A stretch of DNA of 64,000 nt from Heterobilharzia americana (taxonomy: Eukaryota > Platyhelminthes > Trematoda > Strigeidida > Schistosomatidae). The position numbers and the translations under genes were made by a program. Positions 58,046-64,000 of this stretch are shown piece after piece. Positions within the stretch are counted from its first letter, which is position 1, and each line of letters opens with the position of its first letter. The DNA lies in NCBI GenBank assembly GCA_944470555.2, contig OX104127.1, forward strand, positions 98,356,708 to 98,420,707, written 5' to 3'. Below the pieces are notes generated by a model. The model was not told where the DNA came from. It was given only the letters and a program-made list of their open reading frames with translations, and ran no database searches.

Positions 58046-60379
58046 CTATGTATATCTTACTGAAGTTTGAGGAGATTTAGCTGGAAAAAGATTATTCACT
58101 CTTATTTCTTGTTACAGTTTTCACGTTATGAATTTGTAATATGATAAGAAAACCGAAATGCAGATGCTGTACGTACAGTGTAGTACTTAAAAATGTCGAG
58201 TGTTCACCACATACATTTTTGTTAAATGTTTCCTAATGAGTAGGAACATAACCGAAATTCTAGTTATTAACAAGACGCTTTGAGGTTTTCTTCCAATTAG
58301 ACAAATTTCCTGTATTGTTATTTATTTCTGCTTCATACCACTTGCGTACTCGCCTGGTGCTAAGATTTCTTAATATACCTTAGCGATTAAGTCTTTCTAT
58401 TTTACAAGCCCTAATTCTTCGCTTTCTTTCATCTGTAAAAATATGAGCATGATTTGCAAATTGTTTCGCGGAGGAAGTAGGAACTAACTTAATTTCGTTT
58501 TACTCAATTTGCTAGTGTTCCTAACAATCATGTGGATTTGCTTACATTCGTTAAGAGTTGTTGTTATAGTCACTAACATACTCGTTCCACTTAATCAGTG
58601 GGTATACACGACTGCAAGACCTCAGTAATTGCTACATACTTCTGCAGATGCTCTTGAATATGTCTGAATGGATATACCAGCAAGAGCACAAACCAAATTA
58701 TCTCTTCTGAGTATGTGACAAGCTCATGTAGCAAACAGTCTTCCATCAGCAGCAAATGGAGTTGATTTACGATAGCATTATAAGTTTAGGTAATAAATTT
58801 TTTGTTTAAGCTTTTGCTCCTTGATACATCTAACGGGTAACCAACCATTTATTCCTATTCAAAACGCCTTTCTGCATGGTTTGCGAAGTAAGTAAATTAT
58901 TTTATGTTATTGGTAAGCATATCTGAAAAGGCATCGAAAATGAAACTTGTTATAAATATATATGAAATAAATGAACTTTTGTATGATCAGTACGATATAA
59001 TTACGAATGAAAAATCATGACTAAAGTTTACAGTGTGGAATAAAAAGATTTTCATGGAGCTTTGTCTACCTCAGTATATGGGTTTTTTCCAATGGTAACA
59101 AGGTACTTATTACAAGATAAGAAACATACACCCCTGAAACCAACACTCATTATATATAAGTCATTTTCTTTTAGACCTCTAGGTGGAGCTTCGTTTTCAA
59201 TCATGGTTAGTAACTGTTAGATTCAGAGTTGAGAAGTGAGGAAAATGTGAGAAAATTACATGTGCGTGTGAGATAAATTTGTACCCCAAGAGTTGAATTT
59301 GAATCTAAGATTTCACATAAAAAGGGTTTGCTTGTATACACAGATTGTAAAGAATTATAGTGTCTTAGGGATTTTAGTGTTTTTTAACGCTACATTCTAT
59401 TGCACTGACATCAATGAGTTGCAGGTGTCCAGAAGGAATTCTTCACCTGTACATATTCTAAGAAACAGTACTTATGACTTATGAAATAATGTTATGGCGT
59501 TTAATGCAGAAATTCAGAAGATGGCAGCACGATATTTTGAATTCAACTTGGTATTCAATTAAATTGGTTAATCAAGTGTTTTCTCAGTTTCAATAAATTC
59601 CCAACTATATTGAGAATATCATTTACGAAGAAGTTTAATGTTCATTGTTCCAAAAATGCCTGACAACAACAAAATGAACAACTATTGACTTTTTTACGGG
59701 GTAAAAACATCATGACAGTGGATGGTAATCGAATTCCTGAAGTAATCTATGCAAAAGTGTTTTGGGTTTTGGTAAGAGCTCTAATTTGTTTTCATTCTTT
59801 CAAGTTAAAAATGAATGTTCATAATTACTGAGAACCTTGAAAATACCTTGTATATGCATATGTTTTCTGGAACATCTTTTTAATGGAATGGAACTGAGAC
59901 AACTAATCCCTTAGTTTAATATACAAGACTAAAGACCAGGTAAATTTTAGCCTATAGAACTTTTTATTCCCTGTTATTTGCCGGTTTGACGTTGATAAGT
60001 TAGCGGTACTTTACGGTCGAAATGCATTGGTTTCTTGAAAGCAAGTGCTAAGAAATTGAACTCGTTTGTAAATATGTAAAGCTACTGAAATGGATTGAAG
60101 AAACAGTATGTTCTTTGATAAAAGACAAACACGTATTGACTTTGATCTTCTCCAGTGACATTTTGTCAGTGATGCACCAGTGATAAGGATTCTCATTGAA
60201 TATTCCTTTCATTCAAAGTAGTCTGAGATACCAATTTTACATCCTCTAAAATATCCAACTCCCACAAATGGACACAAAATATTTCAATAATAAAGCGGCT
60301 TCACCATCAAGTGTTTATTTTGTCTCTTTTTACTGGTGCTTCTCAAGAAATTTGATTAAAGAGGTAAGCTTTCACTCGT
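58046..60379. other. no firm gene
   Basis: AT-rich. An open stretch at about 58,810-58,886, between TTTTTTGTTTAAG and a GTAAGT, has no stop in one phase (GNQPFIPIQNAF), but that phase does not fit the exon at 57,711. Nothing else stands out. Confidence 0.3.
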
Positions 60380-61985
60380 CCCAACAGATGGAGACAAAAC
60401 CTCAAAACAGGCAGTTCAGAAATATTCCGCCGATGAACTTGAGCGTCAATTGTTCAAGACGTCGAAGAAGATGGCAGATGAAACACTGAACTCTACGAAA
60501 GACTCACTTTATCATATTTCTCAATCCTTAGACTATATGGTCTACCTAAAGTGCACAGAGAAGGTGGCCCCCTTCGTCTTATACTAGGCATGACCAATTC
60601 TCCATACTATTCCGTAAAAGACTGGCTTATTAAGATACTGGATCCAGTGAAGAATGAAATTTTGAAACAACTTGCATGATAAGTTCTATCTTGTTTATTT
60701 AACCAAAAATGTCAATCTGTCAGCAAAGAGGATAATTTTTCTGGATATCGTCTTGCTATTTTCAAATGTCCCACTAACTGAAACCATGTGTTTTCTGTAT
60801 AATTTTATTCAGTCTCATAAACTAGCTATTGGTGTCCCAAATCACTATTTAAAAGAACTTCTCAGACTTTCTTTCAATATGCCAATCAGATTTAGCAACG
60901 AAATTTACAGACAGACGGCATGACAATGGGATAGCATCTAGGAATCCTCCTAGCTAACTGTTTTATGGCAAGCCTGGAAGACACGACCTTACTAAAAGTA
61001 AACATGGAAGATACCTTTATTATTTGTGGCGAAAGTAAACATCTCGAAAACTTGCATCAAACCTTCAGTAGTGCTCATCATTTATCAATTTTAGTCTAGG
61101 AGAGTTGAACTCAAAATTTAACTTCCTTGAGGTTCAACTTAAAGAAAATGATAATTCAGACCAGAGGTCTGTTGCCAGAGAGCTCACCTGAATAAGGCAT
61201 TGTATAAATTTTCAAAGCTTTGCGCCATTAAGTTGAAAGGAAAATTTCATCAAGAATAAGAAGAATTTGTATGGAGGATACCAGTCATGATGCACTAGAG
61301 AACCTGCCAGAAATCCTAATGGAAAAATGCTACTGAATGAAGTTTGTTGACCCTAACCTAAAGCCAAAAAATGCTGCAGAACGCGTACATACTGCCGAGG
61401 AAAAGATTTTACTGTGAAACCTCGAATTCAAGAGAGATAATGCGGGAGATATACCTAGAAGGAGACTATCAAGATCCATAAACAGGAAATTTTTGTCAGA
61501 AATCTTAGAATCACATTCTACCATCAGAAACCCATTCATCAGTGCTCAAAAGATAATCTAGGGCATTGGACCACATCAATATGTGAATATTGCTTTACTT
61601 GCTGCAGTGAAGCCGAATGCGTTGGGTGTGCCATGTGCCAGCCCACACAACGCGCTCTCGAAGACTATTCAACTTTGCTGACAGTACGAGGACGGAAGTG
61701 TGTCCTCAGCTCCATAAGAGAACACTTATCTAACTCAGGACATTTGGTTCCTTTTGATAAGTCCTTCAAAATTCTGTACAAAGGATGACGAAACCACTCA
61801 AGAAAAGTGAAACTAAGACATCTGGGCAAAATTCAAACCAACATTTTACGTTTAAAAGAAGTATGTACAACCTCTTTCTCTGTCACCACCATCGTAGATT
61901 ATCGATCACTCTAAATAACCCACATATGACGTAACTAGTTTAGTTTTGTAATCATTCTGTCACCATACATTTTTCCCTTGTGATG
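60380..61985 (+). mobile_element. Penelope-like element with RT and GIY-YIG-like remnants
   Basis: In order: a frame with QAVQKYSADELERQLFK (60.4 kb), YGLPKVH at 60536-60556 (signature of PLE reverse transcriptases), motif A as FLDIVLLFSNVPLTET (60.74 kb), IYRQTA followed by MTMG (60.92 kb, motif B), NMED at 61001-61012 where YVDD is expected, then FKILYKG and RNHSRKVKLRHLG (61.77-61.84 kb). Just before these, SSIREHLSNSGH with Cys pairs (CVGCAMC) matches the GIY-YIG endonuclease part found in PLEs. Several stops and frameshifts; the catalytic box is lost. Inactive. Confidence 0.75.
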
Positions 61986-62029
61986 CAACTTGTAATGACC
62001 TTAAGCCAGGAAATGATCTGCTATTTTCT

Positions 62030-63065
62030 ATCCTTTTCGCCGCATATTCACGAATAGACAGATAAGATGGTGATTTCTTTGCGAAATGAAATTCTTTGCC
62101 TCCATCGTCTGTACTTTCTATCTCACTCCACAGCTTCTTGAAATGTTAAGAAAAAAAATATCAAGTCTGGTGTAGACTTTCAGGAGGGCAGCATTTGTCG
62201 AGACAGAATCTGAAATAACTCGCGACACTTGTGATAGTGTTATCTAAAACTTCATCAAAAAATGTGTGCCAGTCTGTTTCTTTAGGTATGTTTCTCAAAC
62301 GTAGTATATTTTTCAGTGAGTAGCTTCTGCATTGAACTTATTTGAGAAGACATCCAAATGCTTTCTTATGTAACTTGACGTATACTTTGAGCGAAGGGGA
62401 TGAAATACAGTCGTTATTCTTCAGTGGAGCTTGTTTACGAGCCTCAAATATGTCAAAGCCATTTGTGAACACTCTGTTGTCTGTTTTCAAGACAAGCAGA
62501 AAAGCTAAACATCCTTTCATGATCGAATGATACCAGGAAACTGCAGTCTTAGGAATCGAAATCTCAACAGACTATAGACAAAGAGATACTTAGAATTGGA
62601 GCAGTAAAGTCAGTAAACTTTTCATCAAAAGTTGACAGATCAAAGAAACTACAGTCAGGTGTGACATAAATGTTTGTTATGTATATCTGTTTGTATTTAC
62701 TCAGATGTTAAGAACGATATTTATTGGTAATGCACTCAATTTTTTCGTTTGAGAAGCTAAAGCATAAAAAGTTAGAGGTAGACCAGTTCGTATTGATAAA
62801 TGTTGCTACACCACCATATTTCTCCTTGGGAAAACATTGATCTTTTCGAAATAACTTGAAACAATTTAGACAAACTGAATCATCATCCTCATCATAAAGG
62901 TTAAGAAGTCATGTTTCCTGCAGCATTGCTACGCCTGCTAAATATTTGTAGATGAGAGTGACTGAAGGTGACCAACTTTCTTCGTCAAAAGCCGGCAGTT
63001 TGTTCTCCGTATTTCGAGAATAATCGTTTAATATCAGGTCATACGCTTGACAGCCTGTTGCCATG
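62030..63065 (-). mobile_element. CR1-like element, endonuclease part, minus strand
   Basis: Minus-strand frames read AMLQET then a stop where Trp is expected (QETWL is the endonuclease signature), LFRKDQCFPKEKYGG, then GVATFINTNW (62.78-62.9 kb). A linker FFDEVLDNTITSVASYFRF is the counterpart of DEVLDNNIANIISYLRF in the copy at 23.2 kb. RT is absent. It abuts the Penelope-like element on its left. Confidence 0.65.
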
Positions 63066-64000
63066 CACCATTAGACTTTTTCCTAATTTTTCTCAACCTG
63101 TAAAGAGGTAACTTGCAGTGATTTTAAAAATACGGGAGGGTATACAATGAGATCAAATGGCATTAATAAATTATTAAAAAAGAAAAGAAAGATGTTTCAT
63201 GCCATATATTTCGTGTTAAGAAGAGGTAACGCAAAGTTAAAGAAGGCTACCAAAGTCTAGTTGATAGCAGAAGAAAGAAATAACGTGAAATCATGTTCTA
63301 CCAAATATGTGGTTCCTGCTTTCCTAAGAAAACGTTTCTGAACTGAATTTGTATTCATGAGTTACTTTTCAACTGGGAAACCTAATAGTACTTTGTGACG
63401 ACGAAAGAAAGATTTTTTTGAAAACATTATTCAGTAAACAGCTCTTTAAGTGTATGATTTATCTAACAGGAGTACTTAAACTGTTTTATATCGTAGCAAG
63501 TTATGTACTTTTTGAAAATCTGTTTTATTGGGTAATGCGAAAATAATTTCAGTAATTGTCCTCGCCATAAATTCGGTAAGCGTCATCTTATGCAGTCGCA
63601 TAGCTTACATGGTATAGTGCCAAAAACATAACCACCAAGTTGGAGATATTTGACTCACAAATTTATGAGTATCTGTGTGCTGGACTGTCTAAGAAGATAT
63701 GAAAAACATAAAAAGTAACACTGAAGAAACTATCCTATACGAGTGCATAAATTTTAACACTCTAATGGTTTGAGTGTAGTTCAGAGTATTTTCACGCGAC
63801 CAGACAAATAACCTACATGAAATGACGACCAGTTGGACATATGAATGTAATTGTTTGAGGTTCAAAAGACCATGTATTACAGAATAAAAAGAGTCTCCAG
63901 TTAAGAAACTTGGTTTTAGTGGCATCATTGAAAAACACCGATGAAATCACCGTTGAATTATATTCGAGTGCGGTATGCAAAGGTCGACGTGCATAGCAAA
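63066..64000. other. right edge, no recognisable gene
   Basis: AT-rich with short frames only (for example 63,689-63,928 minus). No repeat, splice or motif support. Confidence 0.4.

Overview
The window looks like nuclear DNA of a parasitic flatworm, most probably a blood fluke (Schistosoma or a close relative). It is AT-rich with short exons in long introns. It is crowded with decayed RTE and CR1-like non-LTR retrotransposons, Penelope-like elements (PLEs) with a GIY-YIG-type tail, and tRNA-like SINEs that carry hammerhead-ribozyme cores (Sm-alpha-like). It also contains a gene built from symmetric micro-exons, an architecture known as the schistosome micro-exon gene (MEG) design. The genus is inferred; no sequence search could be run.

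Layout. 0-5.6 kb: low-coding sequence with two weak minus-strand exon candidates, a spaced 29-bp direct repeat and a PLE 3' relic. 5.6-7.3 kb: a 5'-truncated RTE copy (A) with a target-site duplication. 9.7-19.1 kb: an unrecognised plus-strand gene with at least three well-supported exons (54, 48 and 180 nt, all phase 1-1) and a probable last exon; its introns hold SINE copies and RTE copy B. 19-27.3 kb: SINEs, a CR1-like element and 3' fragments of a third LINE family. 27.3-30.6 kb: a nearly complete decayed copy of that family (endonuclease, RT with intact YADD). 30.7-37.4 kb: a nested pair, with full-length RTE copy D (plus strand, 12-bp TSD) inserted into the 3' end of older copy E (minus strand). 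37.4-41.6 kb: SINE and PLE relics. 41.6-44.9 kb: another full-length but broken RTE copy (F).

47.1-53.1 kb: the most interesting locus, a nine-exon MEG-type gene. A TATA box precedes a signal-peptide exon, then seven micro-exons of 39, 27, 27, 27, 24, 30 and 24 nt, each a multiple of three and each phase 1-1, then a terminal exon encoding a hydrophobic tail. The predicted product is a 111-residue secreted or surface-anchored Lys/Ser-rich protein. Any subset of the seven micro-exons can be skipped without changing frame. One intron holds an inverted SINE with an almost intact hammerhead ribozyme.

57.7 kb: an ATG exon with a mitochondrial-targeting composition and a consensus donor, probably the start of another gene. 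60.4-62.0 kb: a PLE with RT and GIY-YIG-like remnants. 62.0-63.1 kb: the endonuclease part of a CR1-like element on the minus strand. Mobile elements account for most recognisable coding sequence, and every one examined carries stops, frameshifts or catalytic-site losses.
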